NCBI RefSeq assembly: GCF_000019225.1 | Contig: NC_010995.1 | Coordinates: 3,294,501-3,358,500, forward strand | Source of the DNA: Cellvibrio japonicus Ueda107 | Lineage (GTDB): Bacteria > Pseudomonadota > Gammaproteobacteria > Pseudomonadales > Cellvibrionaceae | DNA length: 64,000 nucleotides | Direction: 5' to 3' | Shown: piece after piece, positions 35,811-45,535 of the stretch | How positions within the stretch are numbered: position 1 is the stretch's first letter | How the letters are laid out: each line of letters begins with the position of its first letter | The notes under the pieces: model-generated | What the model saw: only the letters and a program-made list of their open reading frames with translations | Databases searched by the model: none | What the model was told of the DNA's origin: nothing | Translations under genes and position numbers: made by a program

Positions 35811-38251
35811 TTTGCGCGAGTCGACGGCTGCTGCGCCAATTTCTTTTTGGTCAAGGCAGTCGCCTGGTGCTCAAGCGGATTTTCCGGCCAGGGATGGCGA
35901 GGGTAGCGCCCGCGCATTTCTTTTCTTACGTCTGGATAGGCTTGTTGCCAAAAGGTTTGCAAGTTGGCAGTAACCGCCAGGGGACTGCCGTTGGGTGATA
36001 GCAAATGGATTTTCAGGGGAATACGCCCCTGTGCCAGTTGCAGCTGTTCGCAGCCAAAGAATTCCTGCAACTTGGCCGCTACCTGTGGCTGGCCTTCACT
36101 GGAAAACTCTACCGTCACCCGGCGGCCACTGGGGAGTTCAATCGCCTCCGGTAAAAGCGCGGCTATGTTCTGGACATTGTCATAACCGAGGTAAAACTCC
36201 AGGGCAGCCTGCCAGGGCAACTGGTCGAGCTGCGTTTGCGCCGTTAAAAATGGCAACAGCCAATCATCCAGGTTCGCTATTAAATATTCCTCATCCAACG
36301 CCGGTAACACCAGTAAACCGCTACTGGCTACCAGGCGGGCACGCTGCAACAAACGCTGGGCATTGGCGGGCCATCGAAGCGAATCCCATCCCTTTTGTTG
36401 AATGTGTTCGCGCACCTGTTGCAACAGCGCACGGGGAATGTCCGACGCGGGTAATGGCTGCCATTGTTCGTCGATCAACACCCCGCCCATACGCCAGGCG
36501 GTGCCCATTTGCCAGCGCTGCTGTTTGAATTCCAGGCGGGTATCGCACTGGCTGAATTGGCGTTGTTGCTCACGATTGAGTACCAGCGGTAGCCCGATAC
36601 CACTGTGGCCTTTGGCTTTAGGACTGATCAGCGGGAATACGGCCCAATCACTGTCGCATGACGCTTGCACACTGATGCCGGAATTCACGCGGTAGCGACC
36701 GGACTCCTGGCGATAACCAATACGGTCGTTAAACGCGCGCGCCAACGCCAGGGCGTCGACTGCCACCAGTTCGCGCTCTACCTCAACCAACGCCAGTACA
36801 TTCAACCAGCGCTTGCACTGGACTTGCCATTGGCGATTACGGGCGCGCTCACGCCCGGCGCTGTCCAGCCACGACACCAGGTCTTGCTCCGCCGGCCAGT
36901 CAAAATGCAAGGCCAAGGCGAGCAACAAGAGCGGCCGGGCAACCTGTTGCTGTTGGTTGAGCAATAAGGCCGCTACGCGCGGATGGGTTCCCAGTTCGCT
37001 GACGCAGCGCCCTGCATCGGTAATCATTCCCTGTACATCCAGCAATCCCATCAACTGCAATTGCTGCTGCGCGAATTGCAAGGCGAGGCGATTAGGGGGT
37101 TCTAACCAGGGCAGGCTCTGCGCCGGACTGCCCCAGTGGGCAATGCGCAATGCCAACGGCAAATAATCGGTCGCGCGGATTTCCGGTAAATCAGCCGCCG
37201 CCAGGGGCTGGTCTTGCGACCAGAGGCGAATGCATTGACCCGCCTGTACCCGCCCGGCACGGCCGCGACGCTGCTCGGCACTGGCCATACTGATGCGCGC
37301 AGTGCGCAGCCGCGACAACCCCGTGCGCTGTTCGTAATCCACACGGCGCGCTAAACCCGAGTCAATGACCAGGGTGACATCGGCAATGGTGAGCGAGGTC
37401 TCTGCAATATTGGTGGCGAGGATGACGCGCGGCCCCTGCGCCGGGTCCAGCGCATTGCGCTGTTCCTGTGCCGCAACCTGGCTGTGCAGGCGAAAGAGTT
37501 GCACGGAGGGATAGGCATCGTGTAACGCCATTGCGCAATCGTCGATCTCGCGCCAGCCGGGTAGAAACACCAGTACACAGCGAGTTTGCCAATCGCCGTG
37601 GTTCGCCAGGGCTCGCAGCAACTGCGCCGGCAGTTTTTCCTCCTGGCTGAATTGGCCGCTGCCCAGGGCTTTAGGCGGCTGGTAGTGCACGCTGACCGGG
37701 AAACAACGGCCCGGTGCAAACAAGCGATGGTGAATCTGCTGTTGCAGGGCGGGATCAGGCGTTGCACTCATCACCACCAATTGCACATCATCGCGCAGGA
37801 TTTGCACCTCTTGCAGCAGCGCCCAGAGCAAGTCCTGGTTAACACTGCGCTCGTGGATTTCATCGAGCATTACACAGCCGACATCTCCCAGTTCCGGGTT
37901 GGCCAGCAAGCGTTGCAATAGCACGCCGGGCGTCGCCACCAGCAGTTGTGTGCGGGATGATACGCGCGAGTCATAGGGCACCTGGTAACCCACGCGCTCA
38001 CCGCAGGCTTCACCCAGCAATTGCGCCAGGCGCACTGCCAGTGCCTGGGCGGCAAGGATACGCGGCTGTACCAGGATCACCTGTCGCCCCTCAGCAACCT
38101 GTGCCAATGCCCAGAGTGGTGCCAAAGTAGATTTACCTGCACCTGGCTCCGCTTCGAGCAGGAGTGGCGTCTGCTGCAAGGCGGACATAAACCCGTCGCG
38201 CAGAGCGCTGAGTGGTAAATCGGGGAGTTGATCGAGCCAGGTATGTGTCAC
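35807..38251 (-). CDS. hrpB: ATP-dependent helicase HrpB
   Basis: An 814-residue DExH helicase: Walker A EAEPGAGKSTLAP, the DEIH box in VMLDEIHERSVNQDLLW, the SAT motif VVMSATP, motif V (RVILATNIAETSLTIADV) and motif VI (QRRGRAGRVQ). The C-terminal HrpB_C region is also present. HrpB is a DEAH-type enzyme of the HrpA/HrpB family; its cellular role is poorly defined. The stop overlaps the dioxygenase gene stop by 4 bp. The next gene on the minus strand (propeller GGDEF) ends 41 bp upstream of its start. Confidence 0.94.
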   Translation of the reverse strand: MTHTWLDQLPDLPLSALRDGFMSALQQTPLLLEAEPGAGKSTLAPLWALAQVAEGRQVILVQPRILAAQALAVRLAQLLGEACGERVGYQVPYDSRVSSRTQLLVATPGVLLQRLLANPELGDVGCVMLDEIHERSVNQDLLWALLQEVQILRDDVQLVVMSATPDPALQQQIHHRLFAPGRCFPVSVHYQPPKALGSGQFSQEEKLPAQLLRALANHGDWQTRCVLVFLPGWREIDDCAMALHDAYPSVQLFRLHSQVAAQEQRNALDPAQGPRVILATNIAETSLTIADVTLVIDSGLARRVDYEQRTGLSRLRTARISMASAEQRRGRAGRVQAGQCIRLWSQDQPLAAADLPEIRATDYLPLALRIAHWGSPAQSLPWLEPPNRLALQFAQQQLQLMGLLDVQGMITDAGRCVSELGTHPRVAALLLNQQQQVARPLLLLALALHFDWPAEQDLVSWLDSAGRERARNRQWQVQCKRWLNVLALVEVERELVAVDALALARAFNDRIGYRQESGRYRVNSGISVQASCDSDWAVFPLISPKAKGHSGIGLPLVLNREQQRQFSQCDTRLEFKQQRWQMGTAWRMGGVLIDEQWQPLPASDIPRALLQQVREHIQQKGWDSLRWPANAQRLLQRARLVASSGLLVLPALDEEYLIANLDDWLLPFLTAQTQLDQLPWQAALEFYLGYDNVQNIAALLPEAIELPSGRRVTVEFSSEGQPQVAAKLQEFFGCEQLQLAQGRIPLKIHLLSPNGSPLAVTANLQTFWQQAYPDVRKEMRGRYPRHPWPENPLEHQATALTKKKLAQQPSTRAN

Positions 38252-38292
38252 GATAGTGGGATAGAAACAGTGGCAACAGGATGGCGGCGAGT

Positions 38293-41200
38293 CTACCAGA
38301 CCAGCGGCGCTCCCGCTTCGGCACCCGAGACTTGCAAGGTGCCGGCATTGATTAATTCACCAATATCCTCGCGCATGGAAGGGCTAAAGGTTTGCGCCGG
38401 GCGATTACCTGCCATCAGGCCTACCACACGATTGCGACCGGATTTTTTGGCTGCGTAGAGGGCGCGATCGGCAGTATCGACCACCTGCTCCCAGCGCAGC
38501 GCCGTGGGCGCCTCGGGATAAAAGGGATAGCAGGCAAACCCCATGGAACAACTCCGGCGCAACACCTGGCCATCACCCGGTTTGAATTCGTAATTAGCCA
38601 CCGCCTGGCGAATGCGCTCGGCCATTTCCGGTGCTTCGGTACGGTTGGCAAAGCGCACCACAATCAAAAACTCCTCACCGCCCCAACGCACCAGGTAATC
38701 CGATTCACGCACAGCGGTTTCAAGTAACCGGCTAAGCTGTTCCAGCACCTTGTCACCGGCACCATGGCCATGGTTGTCATTGACCGATTTGAAGTGATCC
38801 ATATCGAGCAGCATAAAAATCAGGTCGGCATCTGTCGGGGCCGGCCCCTCTACACCCGTTGCCCTGTCTGCCAGCCAATTCTGGTAGGCGCGTTCGGCCA
38901 TGGCGACATCAGCCGCAATAAACTGGCTCAGGAAACGGCGATTCTTCAAGCCGGTCAGCGGGTCGGAAAGGCTGGCAGCCTCCAGTTTGCGATAAGCCTC
39001 TTCCAGTTCACGCTGGGATTGGCGCAAGCCCTCATTAAACAATTTGAGCCGCTGCACATGGTTAAACCAATAGAGGATCAGGGCAATCGCCAACACATAC
39101 ACACAATAAGCCCACCAGGTTTTCCACCAGGGCGGCAGCACCCGGATCTGCAGGCGGGTGGGGGTTTCGTTCCACAAACCATCGCTATTGGCTGCCTTGA
39201 CCTCGAACACATAGAGCCCCGGGTCCAGGTTGGTATAGGTGGCACTGCGTTTGTTGCCCACCCGGTGCCAGTTGGCATCAAACCCCTGCAGGCGATAGGC
39301 GTATTGGTTGTTATCCGGCAACTGGTAACTCAGGGCAGCAAATTCGAGTGAAAACACAGAGTCCCGGTGACTGAGGGTGAGCTGGTCGGTGTAACCAATG
39401 GTCTGGCGCAACGGAGAGTCCTCTGCCCCTACCGCCACAGGTTGGTTGAAAATTTGCAACTCGGTAATCACCACCTGGGGTACCTGGGTATTGAGGTGCA
39501 ACTCCGCGGGATTAAACAGGGTAAAGCCGCGACTGTTACCAAAAAACAAATCGCCGGTGCGGGTGTTAACGGGGGTGTTGCGATTAAACAGGTTATCGTT
39601 CAAACCGTGGCGCTTGTCGTAATTGGTAAAACGCCCCGTGCGTCGATCAAACCGCGACAGGCCGCGCTGGGTCCCCAGCCAGAGGTTGTCCTGGCGATCC
39701 GCGACAATACCGGCCACTACATTGTCGGCCAGCCCATGCTGGCTGGTGTAGGCGATGAAAGTCCCCTTGTCGCGATCCATCAGGTTAAGGCCACCGCCAT
39801 CCGTACCCACCCAGAAATTGCCCTGGTCATCCTCATAAAGCGCAAAGACAAAATTGGCCGACAGGCTGGTGGGGTCCTGGGGATTGTGGGCATAGCGAGT
39901 AAAGGTGCCTTTTTCACGGTCGAGCAGGAACAAACCGCGAATACTGCCCAACCAGATATTGCCGCGCTTATCCTCGTATACCACCCGCGCATAGAGGGTG
40001 CCGTCACCATCCATCTGCTCGGGGCTGGGCAGGTAGTAACGGAAGCTATCGCTGCGGCGCTGGTATTGGTTGAGGCCCAACTCTGTCGCGACCCAAATAT
40101 CACCTCGACTGTCCTCTATTACTGACCAGGGCTCGCGACCGCGGATCGCCGTGGGATTTTCAGCACTGGGCAGGTAGTGGTGAAACCGGCCGGTGGCCAG
40201 GTCGAGTCGATTCAAGCCGCCGGACCACACGCCCAGCCATAACTGGTTGCGGGAATCCTGTACCACCGATAGCACTGTGTTACCGCTCAAGCTATTGGGA
40301 TTGGCAGGGTCGTGACGGTAGAGGGTAAACAGTCCCTGCTGGCGGTCGTAATAACTCAGCCCATAACCGGCACCCACCCAGAGGTTGCCTTTGGGGTCTT
40401 CAAAGGCAGAGAGCACACCGCCATCAGCCACCGAATTAGGGTCGGCAGCACTGTGGCTGTAATTGCGAAATACCGAGGCCTGGCGGTCGACACGATCCAC
40501 CCCCGCCGGGAAAAACCCCACCCAGATATCACCGAGGCGATCGACAAACAGGCGATTAACCACATAGTTGCCCAGGCTGGTCGGCAGGTTTTCCTGGTGG
40601 GTAAAACGGTAGAACCTGTCGCTGTCCCTGGGTCGCTGGTAAACGGCACTGCCATCCCCCACCCAGAGATTGCCCTGGTGATCTTCGCGGATCGCCCAGA
40701 CAATGGCGCCCTTTTCAGTCGTATCGTGCACCAGTCGCTCGAAATCGTCCTGGTCCCGTCGATAGCGGTTGAGGCCGCCGCCATAGGTGCCTACCCACAG
40801 GGTATTGTGCCGATCCACATACAATTCACGCACATCCGCAAAACTGGGACCGGGGAAATAGCGCTCTGCTTCAGGGGGATTGACCGCCTGGGTGCCAGGG
40901 GCTGCTGCTGGATAATGGCGCAGCTGGCGCGCTACAGGGTCGTAATGCCCCACCCCATGCACCTGGTACCCGAGCCACAGCGTGCCCTGATGATCCAGGA
41001 CCACACGCCAGATAATACTGCTGCCTTCGCTCGTGGGCAGCGCCTCCGGGTGGTAATCAAACTGGCCGCTCACCGGGTAGAAATAGGCAAGGCCGGCGCG
41101 GGAGCTGACCCAGAAATTGCCCTGGGCATCTTCAGCCATGGAGGTGATATCACTGCCCGCGGCCCCGCGCGGATCGCCCTCCACCAATTGGAAATGTTCA

Positions 41201-41601
41201 AAACGGTCGCTGCGCGCATCATAGCGATCCAGGCCACTGCGGGTTGCCACCCAGAGGCTGCCATCACTGGCGAGCAAAAGATCATTGATATAGTTGTTGC
41301 TGAGGCTGCCGGGGCGCCCCTCCTCGCGGTGATAGATCTTGAGGTTGTAACCATCGTAGCGCGCCAGGCCGCTGGCCCCGCCAAACCACATAAAGCCCTG
41401 GCTATCCTGGGCCATGGCGTTGATATAACCAATGGTTGCCACCTGATCCGGCAACACATGGCGAAACGCCAGATGAACCTCATCGGCCAATGGCCGGGCC
41501 CAGAGCGGACAAACCCAAAGCCAGAGCAATATCACGATCAATAAACGCCCCGGTTGAGTGGGCACAGAAATTGGCAAACATCCCATACGCAGCAAGCTCA
41601 C
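38293..41601 (-). CDS. Two-component-type propeller and GGDEF diguanylate cyclase
   Basis: About 1102 residues. A signal or anchor peptide (LLIVILLWLWVCPLWA) is followed by two beta-propeller blocks of repeats of the type W-V-G/A-T/S-x-x-G-L (residues ~40-720), a Y_Y_Y domain (YAYRLQGFDANWHRVGNKRSATYTNLDPGLYVFEVKA), one transmembrane helix (~825-845) and a C-terminal GGDEF domain with the active GGEEF and an intact RxxD inhibitory site (RESD). Architecture matches one-component sensors that detect extracellular polysaccharides in Bacteroidetes-like HTCS, here fused to c-di-GMP synthesis. The start is GTG 41601 or ATG 41586. The promoter region carries a hairpin conserved in a duplicated copy. 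Confidence 0.88.
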   Translation of the reverse strand: MSLLRMGCLPISVPTQPGRLLIVILLWLWVCPLWARPLADEVHLAFRHVLPDQVATIGYINAMAQDSQGFMWFGGASGLARYDGYNLKIYHREEGRPGSLSNNYINDLLLASDGSLWVATRSGLDRYDARSDRFEHFQLVEGDPRGAAGSDITSMAEDAQGNFWVSSRAGLAYFYPVSGQFDYHPEALPTSEGSSIIWRVVLDHQGTLWLGYQVHGVGHYDPVARQLRHYPAAAPGTQAVNPPEAERYFPGPSFADVRELYVDRHNTLWVGTYGGGLNRYRRDQDDFERLVHDTTEKGAIVWAIREDHQGNLWVGDGSAVYQRPRDSDRFYRFTHQENLPTSLGNYVVNRLFVDRLGDIWVGFFPAGVDRVDRQASVFRNYSHSAADPNSVADGGVLSAFEDPKGNLWVGAGYGLSYYDRQQGLFTLYRHDPANPNSLSGNTVLSVVQDSRNQLWLGVWSGGLNRLDLATGRFHHYLPSAENPTAIRGREPWSVIEDSRGDIWVATELGLNQYQRRSDSFRYYLPSPEQMDGDGTLYARVVYEDKRGNIWLGSIRGLFLLDREKGTFTRYAHNPQDPTSLSANFVFALYEDDQGNFWVGTDGGGLNLMDRDKGTFIAYTSQHGLADNVVAGIVADRQDNLWLGTQRGLSRFDRRTGRFTNYDKRHGLNDNLFNRNTPVNTRTGDLFFGNSRGFTLFNPAELHLNTQVPQVVITELQIFNQPVAVGAEDSPLRQTIGYTDQLTLSHRDSVFSLEFAALSYQLPDNNQYAYRLQGFDANWHRVGNKRSATYTNLDPGLYVFEVKAANSDGLWNETPTRLQIRVLPPWWKTWWAYCVYVLAIALILYWFNHVQRLKLFNEGLRQSQRELEEAYRKLEAASLSDPLTGLKNRRFLSQFIAADVAMAERAYQNWLADRATGVEGPAPTDADLIFMLLDMDHFKSVNDNHGHGAGDKVLEQLSRLLETAVRESDYLVRWGGEEFLIVVRFANRTEAPEMAERIRQAVANYEFKPGDGQVLRRSCSMGFACYPFYPEAPTALRWEQVVDTADRALYAAKKSGRNRVVGLMAGNRPAQTFSPSMREDIGELINAGTLQVSGAEAGAPLVW

Positions 41602-41609
41602 ACATCAGA

Positions 41610-41670
41610 TCGCCGATTACGGCGACAAGCTATCGCACAGCTTAGTCGAATTTTTCAACAATGCGGCGAA
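41610..41670 (-). promoter_or_regulatory. Conserved upstream element of the propeller-GGDEF gene
   Basis: On the minus strand the region reads TTGAAA, 17 bp, CGATAG, then a hairpin CGCCG-TAAT-CGGCG about 10-25 nt before the start codon. The same block occurs at about 51144-51200 (as CGCCA-TAAT-TGGCG) behind the decayed paralogue of the neighbouring gene. Keeping the loop while changing one stem pair from G-C to A-T supports a functional hairpin. The TTGAAA/CGATAG pair is only a candidate promoter. Confidence 0.45.
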
Positions 41671-41698
41671 CAGATTCACTTGCAGGGCGCTCATGCCT

Positions 41699-41728
41699 AA
41701 AAAAACGCCCTGCCAAATTGGCAGGGCG
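41699..41728 (-). terminator. Rho-independent terminator after the CxxCH protein gene
   Basis: On the minus strand the stem GCCCTGCC / GGCAGGGC with a 5-nt loop is followed by seven T. It lies 36-65 bp after the stop of the leftward CxxCH gene. Confidence 0.88.
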
Positions 41729-41763
41729 CAGTAGTACAGGATGCCTTTTTAACACTGCCCCAG

Positions 41764-43617
41764 TTAGTGCACGGCCCTGAGCACCGCCGGGGACGTCAGT
41801 TGCTGCAGTACCAGGTTACCCGGCGCAACAACCCTTGAGCAGCTCATATTGGCCGCCACAGACAGGTCCGCAGCGCGGCGCGCCAGATCGTTAAAGTGGC
41901 GCATCACCGCCGGGTTGCGCGGATCGGGAATCGAAATACCGGTCAGGAAGCCCGACAGGAATGCCGGCATACCGGGGATCGAGTTGTAATCCAGGTGCGC
42001 AAACGGTGTACTGGTTTCCATCAAGTGGCAGCCACTGCAGGTGTTTAACGCAAACTCAAACAATGCGTCGTCACGGATAGTCGCCGGGGGCGGGGTTACC
42101 GGTGCCGGGGAGGTCGGGATAGTCAAAGCCCCCGAGGGTGCCGACCACATACCGACTACCGGTGAACTGCCCGCCAGGAAAGGGCTGCCCGGAACCGGGA
42201 ATTCATCGGGGACAATATGCTGGCCAGACGGTGGGCCAACCAGGCTTGGCCAGTTGAGGTTGAGGTAATTGGCCAGGGTGGCGCTGTTATTGAATCCGAT
42301 ATGGGGTTCCTGTTTCACCGTCGTTTCAATCAGGTTACCGCCGGAATCCGGCAGGACAAATTCACGCATCTCCCAATGGGGCGACCCCGGCAACAGCTCA
42401 TTGGTACGCACCTGGCCTATCGCACTCTGGTTGGGGCCAAAGGGGTTGGCACCGGCAGCGGCAAACACCTGGGTCAGTGAGTTCAGGTCCTGGTTGTAAT
42501 TGGCCGAGGACGCCAGGTCTATCCATTTGCGCGCCCAATCGCGAATATTGGTACAACCCGTGATAGGTACCTTGTACTCCAGGATGATGGTTTTGCTGCG
42601 GTTATTGCAGTTGCCATCGTGCAGGGCAAACACAAAACGCCCCTCACCGGCGTCACCGCCCGCATAAGGCCCCGTGCCGCCGCGCAGGTCGGCGCGCAAT
42701 ACAATCCCGAGCAAGCGAAATGGGCTCTTGTCCGGCAAGAGGTCGGCACCGACGCCACCACTGCGAATTTCCCAGTTGCGAATAACCTCTTGATAGACCA
42801 ACGGGCGCGCCGCCACATTAAAGCCGTTGACCACCTGGTTATTGGCCCAGTGACGGAACAGGCGTTTAATGTAATCCGATGTCGATGACGTGCCATTGGC
42901 AATATTTTCCATCAAACGCCAAAAGGTCCAATCGCCCGTGGGATTGCCAACCGGTGATGTATTGGTGCCATTACACGCCCAGGTGCGGCTCGGATCATTC
43001 ACGACACTGACATCGGTAATCATCAGTGAACGGGGAACACTAACCGAGCGGCTCACAGGTGCCGTATCCAGGGGAATTCCCATAGGCAGGCTGACCAATG
43101 GCAACTCAATGGTTTGATCAATGCGGATCAGGCTGGCATCAAAGGGCAATACAAAACTCTGCTCCTTGTTGCCATTGATGGTAATCAAGCGCGCGCTGTC
43201 CGCCCCTATCGCCAGGTGTTGAATCCCCAACTGCTGGCGATTGCCCGGCGCAAAGACAGGGGATTTTTCCGCTGCGTTTTTGTCCAGCAATTGCGCATTG
43301 CTTTTGGCAAACGCGTCAAAATCAAACTCGATTTTGGCGGAGAAAATACCATCACCTGCACGAACATCCCCCTGACTGCCATCGTCTACCAGGGACACCA
43401 GCGTTTTGCCAAAACTAAAGGTCAGCGCCTTACTGCGTTTTTGCTCACTGGGAAAGGCCGCACTGATCAGTGCCACCTTGTCATCGAGCCGCGTCAACTG
43501 CAATTGCGCAGGCTTGTGATCGACCGCCGGGGTTTCCAGGTTTTGCGCCTGGAGCCCAACAGCCATACAGAAACTCGCCGGTAAGGCGAGTGCGAGAAGG
43601 TTTGTCCTGAGTCTCAT
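41764..43617 (-). CDS. Exported protein with one CxxCH heme motif
   Basis: A 617-residue protein starting MRLRTNLLALALPASFCMAVGLQAQ, a cleavable signal peptide, with the ribosome site AAGGGTG before ATG 43617; the frame is open to 43806 but that adds a non-signal extension. Residues ~30-130 form a beta-rich domain with VDDGSQGDVRAGDGIFSAKI (choice-of-anchor-X-like). The middle has no recognised family. Near residue 527 is a single c-type heme motif CSGCHLMETSTPFAHLDYNS, so it is probably a periplasmic or surface electron carrier. A decayed copy of this gene lies at 50456-51109. It is followed by its own terminator. Function not recognised. Confidence 0.82.
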   Translation of the reverse strand: MRLRTNLLALALPASFCMAVGLQAQNLETPAVDHKPAQLQLTRLDDKVALISAAFPSEQKRSKALTFSFGKTLVSLVDDGSQGDVRAGDGIFSAKIEFDFDAFAKSNAQLLDKNAAEKSPVFAPGNRQQLGIQHLAIGADSARLITINGNKEQSFVLPFDASLIRIDQTIELPLVSLPMGIPLDTAPVSRSVSVPRSLMITDVSVVNDPSRTWACNGTNTSPVGNPTGDWTFWRLMENIANGTSSTSDYIKRLFRHWANNQVVNGFNVAARPLVYQEVIRNWEIRSGGVGADLLPDKSPFRLLGIVLRADLRGGTGPYAGGDAGEGRFVFALHDGNCNNRSKTIILEYKVPITGCTNIRDWARKWIDLASSANYNQDLNSLTQVFAAAGANPFGPNQSAIGQVRTNELLPGSPHWEMREFVLPDSGGNLIETTVKQEPHIGFNNSATLANYLNLNWPSLVGPPSGQHIVPDEFPVPGSPFLAGSSPVVGMWSAPSGALTIPTSPAPVTPPPATIRDDALFEFALNTCSGCHLMETSTPFAHLDYNSIPGMPAFLSGFLTGISIPDPRNPAVMRHFNDLARRAADLSVAANMSCSRVVAPGNLVLQQLTSPAVLRAVH

Positions 43618-44045
43618 GGTTAACACCCTTGTATTTATCTGAATGGAAGAATCCCTCGGAATCAATACGCACTGACACAGATGGGCACACAGCGCTCTAC
43701 CCCTCCCTGAATTTCCCTGTGCTGGGCTAGTGATAGAAGCTTGAAAACTCTGTGTCAAACTGACCATGAGAAGCTGTCGCGCCATACCGCGCAAACCAAA
43801 ATCCACATGCCAATGGGTGGTTTTTACCCAGTAAAAACTGTTACGAAATCACCAGTTGGCATTGAAAATCCTATAGAAAACAGAACATAAAAAAGCGCAT
43901 CCACCACTGTGTACAACCAGCAGTGAATGCGCAGGGGAGGGAAATTATTGCAATTGGATTGACAGAGCAGCTTTATGCGCCATACCATGTAACCGATAAC
44001 ATTAATGCAACTATTTAAAATAAATAGGTCACTACGGAGATAGCC
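43618..44045. other. Intergenic region with one hairpin repeat
   Basis: 428 bp between the leftward CxxCH gene and the rightward truncated Rhs-type gene. It must hold both promoters. It contains the terminator-like repeat at 43887-43940 and a good ribosome site (GGAGATAG) just before the Rhs-type ATG. No open frame of note was seen. Confidence 0.6.
43887..43940 (-). terminator. Terminator-like hairpin repeat, copy 1
   Basis: An A6 tract is followed by GCGCAT, an inner stem and ATGCGC, then AGGGGAGGG. On the minus strand the hairpin ends in TTTTTT, a Rho-independent terminator shape. A sequence of the same layout lies at 55790-55840 (copy 2), after the leftward TonB receptor gene. Here no leftward gene ends just upstream, so this copy may be a leftover from an earlier gene order. 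Confidence 0.6.
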
Positions 44046-45152
44046 ATGAGCTGCAAACAAAGGACTGTGAATCGAGTCCAATTCTGTAAATCACCATTCA
44101 TAAATACACTAATCGCCACTATTGGTGGGTTATTTTCAATCTTCGTTGCGTTGCCATCTTTTGCTGCGTGTGAAGGTGCACTAGCTGACTACAATGCCGT
44201 ATTAAACGGCAATCCAACAGCGGTCAACTATCAAAGTGACAAAAGTCGAGCAGAAGCAAACTTGGCAGCCTGTATGCAGGCTGAGGCCCAGAAAAATACT
44301 AATCAACCCAATATCCCGCCTGAAGAATTACTCGTAGAAGGTGACCTGGAGGCGTATTTAAGGCAGCAGGAATACCTTAGGCAGCAAAGGGCTCTTGAGA
44401 GAGACAGGTTAGCCGCACTGGAAGAATTGAAGTCGCTCCTTAAGGAAGAAGCCAATCTAATTGCAAGCAATGTTGCCAAACAACCTATCCAAATGAATCC
44501 TGCCTATGAAAATCTGGGAGATCACAAAACCTGCCTGCCAGTCATGATAGAGACAGGCAAAAAAATCCTAACGCATATTGATTTTACCGAAAATACCGAA
44601 TTTCCGTTGCATATCACGAGAAACTATAGCTCTTACGATGGCAGTTCCTATCTGTTTGGTCACAGATGGTCAACGAAACTCGATAGGCACCTGATGTTTT
44701 CATTTAAAGACGGCAGATGGTGCAATTTCAAACTAAACAATACGGTCAGTACCGCATGCTCAAGCACTAAAAACAGTGACACGCTCAAAAAAATATACCT
44801 AAACAACACTACACAATTCAGCGACGAGTTTATATTCAGCGCAAGTACAAGCCGTTGGACAACAACTGAAGCCAATAATAAAAATTTAGTTTTAACGCAA
44901 CTCACTGATCAACGCTGGAAGCTGGAAAATAAAGAAACAGGTGAAACCGAAATTTTTGGCCTAAATGGCAGGCTGGAATCCATCATCAACCGCCATAGCC
45001 TTAGCTGGGTACTGGGTTACGACTCAACATCCAGTAACAAACTACAATCCATAACCCACAGTTCAGGAAAAATACTTCGTCTTGAGTGGGGTACCAACAG
45101 TCACATTAGTAAAGTCACTGACACGGACAATAAAGTCATTGTAAGCGCCTAA
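44046..45152 (+). pseudogene. Rhs-type gene, truncated by IS66
   Basis: The open frame gives 368 residues: a signal peptide (PFINTLIATIGGLFSIFVALPSFA), a helical region (~90-145, YLRQQEYLRQQRALERDRLAALEEL) and, from ~155, the DUF6531/Rhs N-terminal pattern (LPVMIETGKKILTHIDF, FPLHITRNYSSYDGSSYLFGHRW) and the start of YD-like repeats (LKLQSITHSSGKILRLEW type). Rhs proteins normally exceed 1000 residues. Native sequence stops at 45140 and the last 12 bp, including the stop, are IS66 end. The missing 3' part is not found in the window, so it was probably deleted. Composition is AT-rich compared with its neighbours. Confidence 0.82.
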
Positions 45153-45220
45153 CTAACCCCATCTATCGAGTTAATTGTTTTTTTACTAAGGTACTTTTCC
45201 TAAATTCACCAGGAGGCCTT

Positions 45221-45535
45221 ATGAAAAAACGTAACGAAGAACAATGGCGAGCACTGTTTGCGCAGCACGACGCCAGCGGTGTATCAGCAGCCGTTTTTTG
45301 TAAGCAGAACGAGCTGTGCCCCAAATACTTCAGCTTGCGCCGCAAACAATTGGCAAAGATGGCCAGTAAAGAGGAAGCCGGTTTTGTTCGTGTAAAAGTA
45401 AAGCCCAAAATACCGCACGAAGCTTCTGGTGTGAAGGCTGCATCACTGACCATTCGCCATCATGTAGGCCAGCTTGAATTTGGCACACTACCGCCACCTC
45501 AGTGGCTGGCCCAATTGCTCAGGGCGTTGGCATGA
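45221..45535 (+). CDS. tnpA: IS66 accessory protein TnpA, copy A
   Basis: A 104-residue protein starting MKKRNEEQWRALFAQHDASGVSAAVFCKQNELCPKYFSLRRKQL, with a helix-turn-helix-like N-terminus as in IS66 OrfA. It is identical to the copy B protein. The stop overlaps the tnpB start as ATGA (45532-45535), the usual coupling in this group. An AGGAGG box precedes the ATG. Confidence 0.9.
   Translation: MKKRNEEQWRALFAQHDASGVSAAVFCKQNELCPKYFSLRRKQLAKMASKEEAGFVRVKVKPKIPHEASGVKAASLTIRHHVGQLEFGTLPPPQWLAQLLRALA

Noticed and set aside
38293..41601. Strong operon of hrpB and the propeller-GGDEF gene
   Set aside because: The gap is only 41 bp and no terminator was found between them, but the functions are unrelated and neither coupling nor a shared promoter can be shown from sequence.
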